From the NCBI GenBank assembly GCA_002335115.1, contig DDCR01000120.1, positions 1 to 25,438 on the forward strand: 25,438 nucleotides of DNA, given 5' to 3'. A program made the translations under genes and the position numbers. Below the pieces are notes generated by a model that had not been told where the DNA came from, made no database searches, and worked only from the letters and a program-made list of their open reading frames with translations. Numbering within the stretch: the stretch's first letter is position 1; each line of letters opens with the position of its first letter. The stretch is from Oceanospirillaceae bacterium UBA2001. Its GTDB lineage: Bacteria; Pseudomonadota; Gammaproteobacteria; Pseudomonadales; Balneatricaceae. Positions 16,536 through 24,698 of the stretch are shown here, piece by piece.

Positions 16536-16557
16536 CAGGTTCCTGACAGGTTCCTGG
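16536..16557. repeat. Tandem 11-bp repeat with palindromic core
   Basis: CAGGTTCCTGA followed directly by CAGGTTCCTGG, each with CAGG/CCTG arms. It lies just past the stop of the amidohydrolase, in the 228-base gap before the converging amidase. An imperfect hairpin (GGTGG/CCACC arms) follows at about 16557-16580. No T-run supports a classical terminator, and no gene is seen in the gap. Confidence 0.45.
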
Positions 16558-16746
16558 GTGGTTGGAGTAGGTTAGCCACCACTGACGTAGGCATTTAATT
16601 AGCGCGCGATGCTTTTACGCAAAGATTGGCTCTGTTACGTTGATAGACTACCCGGGGTATCTGCAAACCAACAAACACCAGGTTACGTGAAATTTGGTTG
16701 CCGTAGGCCGCTATAAAATACCACTTTAAGGTTTCTTCACCTTAGA

Positions 16747-18168
16747 TTATAACGAGTGCTTATCAATGCCCAGTTCATCTTGCAACGACAGTGCGTAAGA
16801 TAAAAGCTCTGCGTCACCCCGATGCCCGCTGATCATTTGTAACCCAACAGGCATGCCAGATGCCGTAAGACCGCAGGGTAAGGACAGGGCAGGTAAGGAG
16901 ACCAACGTAATGGCATAAACAATGGCTAGCCAATCGATATAGTTGCTGAATTCCACACCATTGCAGCTATCCACATAGCGCTGTTCAACAGGGAAAGGTG
17001 GAACAATGCTAGTGGGGCACAGAAGTAGGTCATACTCTTCAAAAAAAACTGCCATGCGCCCCCTAAGGACTCCCCGAGTTATTTCGGCTTGGGCGATATC
17101 TGCTGCAGTGAGGTTTAATCCTCGCTCAATATTTTCAACGATATCAGCTTTGAATGATGACGGATTATTCTTGTACAGGCCACCCAAAGACATAGCAAAA
17201 GTGTGGGCCCTTAAAGTCTGATAACTAGAATGAACACCTGTGAAATCTGGCGATACAAAGTCAACTTGGGCGCCCATACCTTTAAACTTTATCGCCGCTT
17301 GTTCACAAATTGAAGCTATTTCAGGATCTACTGGAGTAATACCGAGGTCGGGGCTAAAGGCAACTTTTAGCGGGCGTTTACGCATTTGAGTTGTTGTCAA
17401 AAAATCAATCTTAGGTTTAGGCAAAGAAAAAGGATCTCGAGGATCCTCTTCACTCATAGCGTCCAAAAACAACGCAACGTCTTCTACGTCTCTGGCCATA
17501 GGACCGTTCACACCCATACTTTCATAGGGTAGAACGGATGGGCCTTTTGCCACTCTACCAATGGACGGGCGCATACCAACAATGCCACAATAGCCTGCCG
17601 GACTTCTTAGAGATCCCGCATGGTCAGAACCTTGTGCCAACCAAGCTGAGCCGCTTGACAAGGCGGCTGCGGCGCCACCAGATGATCCGGCAACAGTCAT
17701 TGCTAAGTCTTTAGGATTTCTAGTAGTTCCATATACATCATTAAAGGTATTGCCTCCTGCGCCAAACTCTGGACTATTTGAGATCGCATAAATAATTCCC
17801 CCTTGTTTTTCTATTTGCTCAACCATGTAGTCACTATTGCTGGCCACTCTGCCTTTAAATATGGGTGACCCCATGCTAATAATGACCCCGGCAACTTGGT
17901 TTAAGTCTTTGATAGCAACTGGTAAGCCACATAGCAGGCCTCGTTGTGATGGTGGTTTTTGCATCAAAGTATCAGCATGTTTGCGAGCTCTCTCGAAGCA
18001 CAATGTAGGCAAGGCATTAATAACACCATCAACCAAGCTGATCTGCTTTTCCAAAGCATCGAGCAGTTCATGGGGCGACACTTGTTCGCGCCGAAGGGCC
18101 GCAACAAGTTGTAACGCGGACCGGGCTATTAAATTTGTCTTGGAGAAGGGTTTTTGGGTTTTGTTCAT
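16747..18168 (-). CDS. Amidase (amidase-signature family)
   Basis: A 473-residue serine amidase with the full Ser-cisSer-Lys triad: Lys87 (LPVAIKDLN), Ser162 in AGSSGGAAAALSSG, and nucleophile Ser186 in GSDHAGSLRSPAGYCG. The 75- and 24-residue spacings match those of FAAH-type enzymes. The stretch before the nucleophile reads SDHAGS rather than the usual TDxGGS. It would hydrolyse a carboxylic amide in the cytoplasm and release an amine or ammonia. There is no partner GatB/GatC, so it is not a tRNA amidotransferase. It lies downstream of the TRAP-TAXI genes on the same strand, but a strong hairpin in the gap may limit read-through. Substrate unknown. Confidence 0.9.
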   Translation of the reverse strand: MNKTQKPFSKTNLIARSALQLVAALRREQVSPHELLDALEKQISLVDGVINALPTLCFERARKHADTLMQKPPSQRGLLCGLPVAIKDLNQVAGVIISMGSPIFKGRVASNSDYMVEQIEKQGGIIYAISNSPEFGAGGNTFNDVYGTTRNPKDLAMTVAGSSGGAAAALSSGSAWLAQGSDHAGSLRSPAGYCGIVGMRPSIGRVAKGPSVLPYESMGVNGPMARDVEDVALFLDAMSEEDPRDPFSLPKPKIDFLTTTQMRKRPLKVAFSPDLGITPVDPEIASICEQAAIKFKGMGAQVDFVSPDFTGVHSSYQTLRAHTFAMSLGGLYKNNPSSFKADIVENIERGLNLTAADIAQAEITRGVLRGRMAVFFEEYDLLLCPTSIVPPFPVEQRYVDSCNGVEFSNYIDWLAIVYAITLVSLPALSLPCGLTASGMPVGLQMISGHRGDAELLSYALSLQDELGIDKHSL

Positions 18169-18267
18169 TTTTTAATCCAGTTAACAGGACTCAAACTGCC
18201 CCATAGACTATTCATCTAATGCAGGTTGGCTAAGGTTTCCAGCGTCGAAATTACAGAAGGAATTGAT

Positions 18268-18295
18268 AAGGGCCTGCAGCTACCGGCAGGCCCTT
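18268..18295 (-). terminator. Hairpin terminator-like element after the TAXI gene
   Basis: Perfect 10-bp arms AAGGGCCTGC and GCAGGCCCTT are separated by an 8-base loop. The element lies 28 bases past the stop of the leftward TAXI gene and before the amidase. There is no strong U-run after the stem, so it may act as an attenuator or mRNA-stabilising hairpin rather than a full terminator. Confidence 0.6.
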
Positions 18296-18322
18296 GACTA
18301 TTACTGACCTTAACCGTGCTTG

Positions 18323-19324
18323 TTAGTAGGTATTGACGGCAGGAATATCCAAACCAATTTCACGATAATAGCGCTCTGCGCCAGGGTGTAAACGGTTAGG
18401 GATTATTTGCAGCGCATTTTCTAGGGTAATGGTGTTAGCCATCCACTGGGCTGCACTCGTCAATTCAGATAAATTTTCCCAGATAGTTTTGGTGACTTGA
18501 TAAACCACTTCTTCATCTAAATCCATTCGAGCAGAGAAGTTCACTAATGCACCATGAGTTCGAGCAGCACTAGTATTCATCTGATTAACACCATAGGCAC
18601 CGGCTGGAACCTTCACAAACGTGGTACTGCCGTCTGGTGAGATTTTTAGCTGGTCCACAGGGACATCGAGTAAACGAATCTTCTTAGTAAGAGAAAATTG
18701 TTGTACCGATGGGCTAGGTACGTTGGTAGGCAATACCACTAAATCAATCTTGCCATCCTGAAATGCTTGTATGGCGGCATCAAAACCAAAGTTTTGTACG
18801 TCCATGTCGTCTTCGGTATAACCGGTGATCGCTTTAATATTTCTAGCCACTACACCGCGTGCTGCACCACCTGGAGGGCCGATAAAGACTTTTTTTCCTT
18901 TTAGGTCTGTAAGGCTATTGATGTCACTATCGTCATTCACCACATAGTGATAAGGGCCTATTTCATAGGAAAACATCATACCTAAGTTATCTTCCAACTG
19001 TGGAGCATCGGCCATATCTTTGAATGGACCAACATTTTTATCCATTAACCAATTAATGGTAGGAGAACCAAAAAAGAAGTCTACTTTACCTTGACCAGCT
19101 TCAACCGCGTGACGCGTAGCAGCGCCAGTGGCACGAACTTGCATTTGTACGTCAGGTAAGTGTTTGGAAACTAACTTAGCAATGGCTGTATTAACTACAA
19201 AAGGCGACATACCAGGCGCTATGGAGGTTACTCGGTACGTCTCGGCGTGGGCTGTGACTGCCACACCAATGGCAAGTATAGCGGCGCTTACTATAGTGGT
19301 TAACGTTTTTGTTATTTTTTTCAT
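18323..19324 (-). CDS. TAXI-family TRAP transporter solute-binding protein
   Basis: A 333-residue periplasmic binding protein. It has a Sec signal peptide (MKKITK, then a hydrophobic stretch, cut after AHA at residue 27). TAXI-type features follow: MSPFVVNTAIAKLV near the N-terminus, ATGAATRHAVEAGQGKVDF, then DLKGKKVFIGPPGGAARGVV and a late NRLHPGAERYYREIG tail. It delivers substrate to the fused TRAP permease encoded 25 bases upstream. TAXI systems carry mostly small carboxylates; the ligand here is not evident. It is part of the inserted segment between the two direct repeats. Confidence 0.92.
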   Translation of the reverse strand: MKKITKTLTTIVSAAILAIGVAVTAHAETYRVTSIAPGMSPFVVNTAIAKLVSKHLPDVQMQVRATGAATRHAVEAGQGKVDFFFGSPTINWLMDKNVGPFKDMADAPQLEDNLGMMFSYEIGPYHYVVNDDSDINSLTDLKGKKVFIGPPGGAARGVVARNIKAITGYTEDDMDVQNFGFDAAIQAFQDGKIDLVVLPTNVPSPSVQQFSLTKKIRLLDVPVDQLKISPDGSTTFVKVPAGAYGVNQMNTSAARTHGALVNFSARMDLDEEVVYQVTKTIWENLSELTSAAQWMANTITLENALQIIPNRLHPGAERYYREIGLDIPAVNTY

Positions 19325-19349
19325 AAGAATATCTCAGTTATTTAGGCTA

Positions 19350-21245
19350 TTAGGGGCCAGTTTTGCGTATGACTAGTTGGCTTACGAGTGCTAATAATAA
19401 GCCTACCAGCCATACTTCAATTTGTGGGAAGATTAGTGAAAACCCAACCACTAAACGTAACCCTCTTATTGGCATTGACAAAAGACCACGCCAAGGGTCA
19501 CTACCTCCCATACAGGAAGCAAACATCCAGATTGCCACCAATAAACGAATCATGGTGGAGATCAGATCAGGGTAGTTAAAGCTATCAACCACAATTAACA
19601 AAGATGGCGTATAGACAAAAACGAAGGGTACAAGCAAACCAATAATGGAAAGCCTCAGGGCAGTAAAAGAGGTCGCTAAAGGGTTTGCTCCTGCGATAGG
19701 GGCAGCCACATAGCAGCCATACGCAATAGGCGGAACTATGGACGAGTAAACTGCGTAGTAAAGTACAAACATGTGTGCAGCCAGTGGGTCTACGCCAGAT
19801 TTAATCATCGCTGGTGCTATCATAATGGCGATGATGAGATAGGCTGGTAAGGTCGGCAAGCCCATACCCAAAATCAAAGCTCCCAGCATCGCAATCAACA
19901 AAGCCACAAACAGATAGTCTTCCCCCCACACGGCAATGGAAGTAGCAAAACTAATCGCAATTCCAGTTTCATTGACCACCCCCAAAACGATACCAATAGC
20001 CGCCACGGCAATCATAATTTTACCGGCAGATTCACCACCATCGGCGAAGGCACGCAAGATTAACATGGGTTGGCGGCGGAATTTTGGACTAAGTACCAAG
20101 CCACATACTGTTGCTGTAGAGAGGCCAATAAAACCAGACATAGAGGGTGAGAAGCCTATTAAAAAAGCCGTCATCAAAGCCACAATAGGCCCTGCCACTA
20201 ACAAACCGTTAATCCAATCTTGCGTGCTAAGTTTTGGTATGTCCGCTGGATCCATGGGTTGTTGGCCGAGACGAATAGCTTCTGCATAGACTTGGGCGAA
20301 TAAACTGATGTATTTAAATATGGCTGGCAAGGCGGCAGCGGTAATAATAGAGAGGTAAGGTTTACCCAACATATCTGCCATAACAAACACTGCAGCAGCC
20401 ATAATAGGAGGTGTCAGCTGACCACCAGAAGAGGCTGATGTTTCTACTGCTGCAGCAAATTTGGCAGAAAAGCCCTGTTTTTTGATCATGGGAATGGTAA
20501 ACACACCAGTTCCTGCAATATTGGCAGCCACAGAGCCACTCATCATGCCAAATACGGCACTGGCCACTATAGCAGCGTGGGCTGCTCCTCCGCGTATACG
20601 CCCGGTTAGGGCTGTGGAAATACGAATTAAACTCTGGCCTGCGCCAGTGTGTTCTAACATAGCCCCAAAAATCAAAAATATCAGTACCGTATTAGCTACC
20701 AAACCAGTGGTACGGCCAAATACTCCATCAAAGGAATACCATGCAATTTGCATAAAGTTACCAACATCCATACCAAAATGTTTTAGTGCATTAGGGAGGT
20801 GTGGGCCTGCAAAACCAAAGACTGTAAAAAATAATACTAAAAGCACTAGGGACCAACCCCATGCCCGGCGGGTAGCTTCCAATATACACAACAAACCAAT
20901 CGTCCCAGCGATTAGATTATTATTGCTGGGAATGTAAAACCCGGTCCACAACTGCTGATGGATTTGAACAAACCACCAAGTTGCATAAGCAAAGCCCAAT
21001 ACCAATAGGCCATCAACTCCCCACGCTAAGCCTCGACGACGATCTCCTACCGGCAGACTGTGTGCTAATGGATTGCTTAATAACACAATAGCAAGACCGA
21101 ATCCGATCGCGCCATAGCGAGAGATCACTTCATCAATTAAGGCAATGACAATGGTGTAAATGATGAGAACGGAGAAGGTAATCGTCACCAGCATTTTGGT
21201 GATTTTTATCCAAGCGTTGGTTTCTTTTTGAGCGCTAGTTGACAT
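19350..21245 (-). CDS. TRAP transporter fused permease (4TM + 12TM)
   Basis: A 631-residue membrane protein joining a DctQ-like part (four helices, roughly residues 15-150) to a DctM-like part. It carries the typical SASSGGQLTPPIMAAAVFVM loop in the first half and LGMGLPTLPAYLIIAIMIAP in the second. It pairs with the TAXI protein 25 bases downstream. The start is the ATG at 21245 (MSTSAQKET), not the upstream ORF Met: this ATG overlaps the stop of the truncated MarR gene by 11 bases, and the earlier stretch lies inside that gene in another frame. Expression therefore probably depends on translation of the MarR fragment and on the promoter in repeat copy 2. Confidence 0.92.
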   Translation of the reverse strand: MSTSAQKETNAWIKITKMLVTITFSVLIIYTIVIALIDEVISRYGAIGFGLAIVLLSNPLAHSLPVGDRRRGLAWGVDGLLVLGFAYATWWFVQIHQQLWTGFYIPSNNNLIAGTIGLLCILEATRRAWGWSLVLLVLFFTVFGFAGPHLPNALKHFGMDVGNFMQIAWYSFDGVFGRTTGLVANTVLIFLIFGAMLEHTGAGQSLIRISTALTGRIRGGAAHAAIVASAVFGMMSGSVAANIAGTGVFTIPMIKKQGFSAKFAAAVETSASSGGQLTPPIMAAAVFVMADMLGKPYLSIITAAALPAIFKYISLFAQVYAEAIRLGQQPMDPADIPKLSTQDWINGLLVAGPIVALMTAFLIGFSPSMSGFIGLSTATVCGLVLSPKFRRQPMLILRAFADGGESAGKIMIAVAAIGIVLGVVNETGIAISFATSIAVWGEDYLFVALLIAMLGALILGMGLPTLPAYLIIAIMIAPAMIKSGVDPLAAHMFVLYYAVYSSIVPPIAYGCYVAAPIAGANPLATSFTALRLSIIGLLVPFVFVYTPSLLIVVDSFNYPDLISTMIRLLVAIWMFASCMGGSDPWRGLLSMPIRGLRLVVGFSLIFPQIEVWLVGLLLALVSQLVIRKTGP

Positions 21246-21645
21246 TAATTCCACTCCAAAATTGACGCACATTGACCTCAATTTTTGCCAAGAACTGCTC
21301 GAGCGCCTCTACTTCTTGCGAGCTCAGATCGTGAAACAATACTTTATAAAATTTATCCACAATTTCAATAACGGTGCCTACTATTTCTTGTCCTAAAGGC
21401 ATAATTAAAAGCAATGTTTGGTGTCGATCAATATTTGACTTGTTTTTTCCAATTAGCTTTTTCGCTTGCATTTTTTTAATGGTGTTGCTCAGCTGGCCAG
21501 GGTCTAACAACAACTGGTTGAGTAATTCTGTAAAGGTAGTCAGCCCACTGGCAATGTTGCCCAGCACACGCCACTGGAACATTGTTAGGCCGGTGATACG
21601 AGTCAAGTTATAATATCCAATGCGTTTGTGAATGGCGCCTATATA
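21235..21645 (-). pseudogene. MarR-family regulator lacking its 5' end
   Basis: A winged-helix MarR protein cut at its N-terminus by the right-hand repeat. Readable coding sequence (IGAIHKRIGYYNLTRITG) continues upstream of the first usable start to about 21645, where homology to the tctC start begins; the frame then meets TGA. The rest is intact: LTMFQWRVLGNIA, LNQLLLDPGQLSNTIKKMQ (recognition helix), LIGKNKSNIDRHQ (wing), and a C-terminal helix pair. The missing part is most of helix 1, which helps dimerisation. A TTG at 21606 could start a 123-residue product. It overlaps the TRAP permease gene by 11 bases. It may be silent or may make a short protein whose main effect is coupling to the permease. 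Confidence 0.75.
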
Positions 21646-21661
21646 ATAAAAATTTATTCAT
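21608..21661 (-). other. 17-codon leader ORF formed from the tctC start
   Basis: Repeat copy 2 keeps the tctC ribosome site (GGAGAG) and ATG. Translation would begin MNKFLLYRR, leave the repeat after about six codons and stop at TAA (21610-21608), one base before the TTG of the MarR fragment. This arrangement allows termination and re-initiation into the MarR fragment and then the TRAP permease. Whether it is used is inference. Confidence 0.5.
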
Positions 21662-21793
21662 ATAACTCTCCAACAATTTTGTTTTTTTGTTTATTGGTTC
21701 ATTATTAACACCAATGGTGCAAATAAGTATTGCAATAAACCATGACTTATGTCAATAATTACTTATGAAATATATGAAATCGGAACAAGAATG
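21646..21793. repeat. Direct repeat copy 2 (tctC-iclR divergent promoter)
   Basis: The second copy of the about 147-bp sequence at 14654-14800, in the same orientation. It starts inside what would be codons 4-6 of tctC and ends at the ATG of iclR (21791-21793). Here the iclR side is functional and the tctC side is a stub fused to the MarR fragment. CACCAATGGTG (21709-21719) and TATTGCAATA (21728-21737) are conserved. A possible iclR promoter is TTGCAA (21730-21735), 18 bases, AATAAT (21754-21759). Confidence 0.93.
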
Positions 21794-22549
21794 AAAACGA
21801 TAGATAAAGCCTTAAAACTACTTAGCTATTTTACTGTGATCCAACCAGAGATTGGATTAAGTGAGCTTGCCAGAATGTCCAACTATGATAAAGCTGCCAC
21901 ACGACGCTTTTTAGTGGCTCTACAAAACCATCAATTTATTGAACAAAACGAAGATACAAGAGCCTACCGTTTAGGTATAGGTTTTCTTATTTTTGCTAAA
22001 ATCCGTGAAGCTACAACTCCACTAGAGTCAATTATTCAATCCTCATTAGTTCGATTAATGGAAGTGACCAATGAAACTGCTCATGCTAGTTTGATGACTA
22101 ACCAAAACCTTTCCACAATTGGAATCAGTTTCCCAAATAGAGGAATGCAAGCGCACCTTGAACTAGGGGACGTACTACCTTTGCACTCAACAGCCTCAGG
22201 AATTGCTTTTCAAGCCTTTTCAAACAATTCAAATATTAATAATCCAACACATAAATCGTATATCAAAGGCCTTAAAACTGACTCTACTACTCTTGAAGAT
22301 ACCCGCCGACGGTGTTACGCAGTGAGTACTGGCATTTATTGTAGTGAAACAACTGGTATAGCAGTCCCATATTTTGATGCTACTGCGACCCCTATGGGCG
22401 CTATAGCTGTAGCAACTCCAAATTCACGTTTGACAGAGAAAATGTATGAAACATTTTCTACTGCGCTTATAAGAGAAAGCAAAAAAATTACAAGTTCAAT
22501 TGGAGGGCAAATGCCTCAATCTTTTATTCTCACTAACCCTGTTCCATAG
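21791..22549 (+). CDS. IclR-family transcriptional regulator
   Basis: A 252-residue regulator. It has an N-terminal winged helix (MKTIDKALKLLSYF, then LSELARMSNYDKAATRRFLVALQNHQFIE in two stretches, then YRLG) and a C-terminal effector-binding domain ending in LIRESKKITSSIGG. The segment RRCYAVSTGIYCSETTGIAVPYFD is typical of the ligand-binding half. I choose the ATG at 21791, where the IclR helix begins and where the direct repeat ends; the ATG at 21749 would add 14 residues translated from the regulatory region. It heads a rightward operon with the HAD and aminotransferase genes. It was probably divergent from tctC before the insertion, and so is the likely regulator of both arms. Confidence 0.9.
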   Translation: MKTIDKALKLLSYFTVIQPEIGLSELARMSNYDKAATRRFLVALQNHQFIEQNEDTRAYRLGIGFLIFAKIREATTPLESIIQSSLVRLMEVTNETAHASLMTNQNLSTIGISFPNRGMQAHLELGDVLPLHSTASGIAFQAFSNNSNINNPTHKSYIKGLKTDSTTLEDTRRRCYAVSTGIYCSETTGIAVPYFDATATPMGAIAVATPNSRLTEKMYETFSTALIRESKKITSSIGGQMPQSFILTNPVP

Positions 22550-22562
22550 GAATAAAATTCAA

Positions 22563-23231
22563 ATGAAAGACCAACCTGCTTTAGTATTAGATTTTGGCGG
22601 AGTAATCTCACGTACGCTATTCGAAACTCACTTGATGAGTGAAAAAGCCTTGGGTCTCCCAGAAGGCTATCTAACATGGCAAGGCCCTTTTTCAGTTGAT
22701 CAAGACACTCTTTGGCAATCTATGCAAAATGATGAAATCAGCGAAAGAGATTACTGGCTTTTTCGTGCCAAAGAAGTAGGTCAAATGATTGGGGAAAACT
22801 GGACCACCATGCAGCAATTTGTACAAGCTGCAAGAGGCGATGATGTTATGGCAGTTATTCGTACTGAATTTTTAACTACTCTCGAAGTGGCTAAAAAAGA
22901 AGGCTACAAACTAGCAATATTGTCGAATGAACTGGATTTATTCTATGGCAAAACCTTTCGTAAACAATGTCCATTTTTGAAAGATTTCGATTTAATTATC
23001 GATGCCACATACACAGAAATACTAAAGCCTGATCCTCGTGCATACGAATTAATTACTGAGGGACTTGGCGTAAAAGCCGAGCAATGTATTTTTGTAGACG
23101 ACCAATTACGTAATATCCAAGGCGCTGAAGCTGTGGGTATGCAAACAGTACACTTTAATGTAATGCAGCCTGATGAAAGCTATGAACTAGCTCTCAAATT
23201 ACTGGCTCAAAAGGGAAATAAACTTGACTAA
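22563..23231 (+). CDS. HAD-superfamily hydrolase (subfamily IA)
   Basis: A 222-residue HAD hydrolase. Motif I is ALVLDFGGVISRT, with nucleophile Asp10 but Gly at the +2 position where many phosphatases have a second Asp. Motif II is ILSNE (Ser121), motif III Lys155 in ILKPDP, and motif IV is FVDDQLRN (Asp179-Asp180). The alpha-helical cap lies at residues about 18-95. The DFGGV form is seen in YihX-like phosphatases and related proteins; here it might act on a phosphorylated intermediate or have a housekeeping role. The start is the ATG at 22563, 13 bases after iclR, since an upstream start would lie inside iclR. Its last 8 bases overlap the aminotransferase. Confidence 0.85.
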   Translation: MKDQPALVLDFGGVISRTLFETHLMSEKALGLPEGYLTWQGPFSVDQDTLWQSMQNDEISERDYWLFRAKEVGQMIGENWTTMQQFVQAARGDDVMAVIRTEFLTTLEVAKKEGYKLAILSNELDLFYGKTFRKQCPFLKDFDLIIDATYTEILKPDPRAYELITEGLGVKAEQCIFVDDQLRNIQGAEAVGMQTVHFNVMQPDESYELALKLLAQKGNKLD

Positions 23232-24591
23232 AAACATACAATCAACAGGTTTTGAACACCTGACTGGACACGACCAATCTTTTTGGCACCCGATGACACA
23301 TCCTGGTGATTCCTTAGCAAATCCGGCACGTATATTTGTAAAAGCTGAGGGGGTCGAAATCACCGATAATACAGGTCATAGCGTTCTTGATGCGGTAGGT
23401 GGTCTATGGAATGTTAATTTAGGCTATTCATGTGAGCCTGTAAAAAAAGCTATAAATGAACAGCTACAACAAATGCCTTTCTATTCTTCTTTTCGCGGAA
23501 CCACAACGGCACCTGTCATTGAATTATCAGCAGCATTAAAAGAATGGTTTGCTGAAGATGGGATGACACGATCATTTTTCACCTCTGGTGGTTCTGACTC
23601 GGTTGAAACATGTTTACGACTAGCTCGTCAATATCACAAAATTCGTGGCGATAAAGATCGATATAAGTTCATCAGTTTAAAAAAAGGCTACCATGGAACA
23701 CATTTTGGTTGCGCATCAGTTAATGGCAATTCAAATTTTCGTCGTAACTACGAACCACTACTACCTGGAACCTATCATATTCCTGCACCATGGACCTATC
23801 GTAACCCATTTAACTCAGATGACCCTGCGGAAATAGCTAAGTTATGTGCCGCGTTACTTGAAGAAGAAATTAAGTTCCAAGGCGCAGATACTGTCGCAGC
23901 TTTTATAATGGAACCAGTATTAGGCGCGGGAGGAGTAATTGTCCCTCACAAAACTTTTATGCCAATGGTTCGTGAGATTTGTGATCGCCACGGAGTATTA
24001 CTAATAGCCGATGAGGTAATTACTGCCTTTGGACGCACTGGGTCTGCCTCTGGTTCACGTCATTGGGGAGTTAAACCTGACCTTATGGCTACAGCAAAAG
24101 CTATCAGTAATGCCTACTTTCCGGTTGGCGCTGTATTGATCAATGATAAAGTTGCTGAAGCCTTTGAAACTAACAAAGATGCAACGGGAGCAATTGGCCA
24201 TGGTTACACAAACTCTGGGCACCCTGTGGGCTGTGCAGCAGCAGTGGCGACCTTAGCAGAAACTAAGCGCTTAAACATACCAGACAATGCAGCTAAACGC
24301 GGAATTGAACTGCAAGCTGGACTACAAGAGTTAATGTCAAAACATCATAAAGTCGGTAATGCACGCGGCGTCGGTTTAATGAGTTGTTTAGAATTGGTCT
24401 CAAACCGAGAAACAAAGGAACCTTTAGATAAAGCATCTATTGAAAAGGTAGCTGATGCGACCTATAACGAAGGTGTAATAATCAGAACATCTGGTAATAA
24501 TATAATCATATCTCCCCCATTAATTATTACGACTAATCATGTTGAAAGAATTTTAAGTGCATTAGATACGGGCTTAAGTGCAATTGGATAA
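23224..24591 (+). CDS. Class III PLP-dependent aminotransferase (omega-amine:pyruvate type)
   Basis: A 455-residue transaminase of the class III family (SpuC/omega-transaminase-like). The PLP lysine is Lys292 (MATAKAISNAYFP). Asp263, which pairs with the cofactor ring nitrogen, is in LLIADEVITAFGRTG. The phosphate-cup segment is TSGGSDSVET (120-129), and LKKGYHGTHFG is also present. It would move a terminal amino group from an amine or omega-amino acid to a keto acid and release an aldehyde. The start is TTG at 23224 with AAGGGA 7 bases upstream, overlapping the HAD gene by 8 bases. It is the last gene of the iclR operon. The aldehyde dehydrogenase at 8642-10129 is a plausible next enzyme. 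The exact amine is not readable from sequence. Confidence 0.9.
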   Translation: MTKNIQSTGFEHLTGHDQSFWHPMTHPGDSLANPARIFVKAEGVEITDNTGHSVLDAVGGLWNVNLGYSCEPVKKAINEQLQQMPFYSSFRGTTTAPVIELSAALKEWFAEDGMTRSFFTSGGSDSVETCLRLARQYHKIRGDKDRYKFISLKKGYHGTHFGCASVNGNSNFRRNYEPLLPGTYHIPAPWTYRNPFNSDDPAEIAKLCAALLEEEIKFQGADTVAAFIMEPVLGAGGVIVPHKTFMPMVREICDRHGVLLIADEVITAFGRTGSASGSRHWGVKPDLMATAKAISNAYFPVGAVLINDKVAEAFETNKDATGAIGHGYTNSGHPVGCAAAVATLAETKRLNIPDNAAKRGIELQAGLQELMSKHHKVGNARGVGLMSCLELVSNRETKEPLDKASIEKVADATYNEGVIIRTSGNNIIISPPLIITTNHVERILSALDTGLSAIG

Positions 24592-24698
24592 TGGCAACTT
24601 AACGAAAATCTAAACTTTCATAGTTAGTGAATAGTGATACGCGCCCAGCTTAATAGCCACTCCAATTGGTTGCAATGTAATGCAATGGGAGGCCAACA

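Noticed and set aside
20461..20937. 158-residue + strand open frame inside the TRAP permease
   Set aside because: Antisense of hydrophobic membrane segments often stays open; there is no family pattern and no ribosome site worth calling.
21749..21790. Longer iclR start at 21749
   Set aside because: The added residues are translated from the duplicated regulatory region. The IclR helix begins at the ATG at 21791, and copy 1 has GTG in place of this ATG.
14654..21793. Reading the 147-bp repeats as ends of a transposon
   Set aside because: They are direct repeats made of gene starts and a promoter, with no inverted ends, and the segment carries no transposase or integrase.
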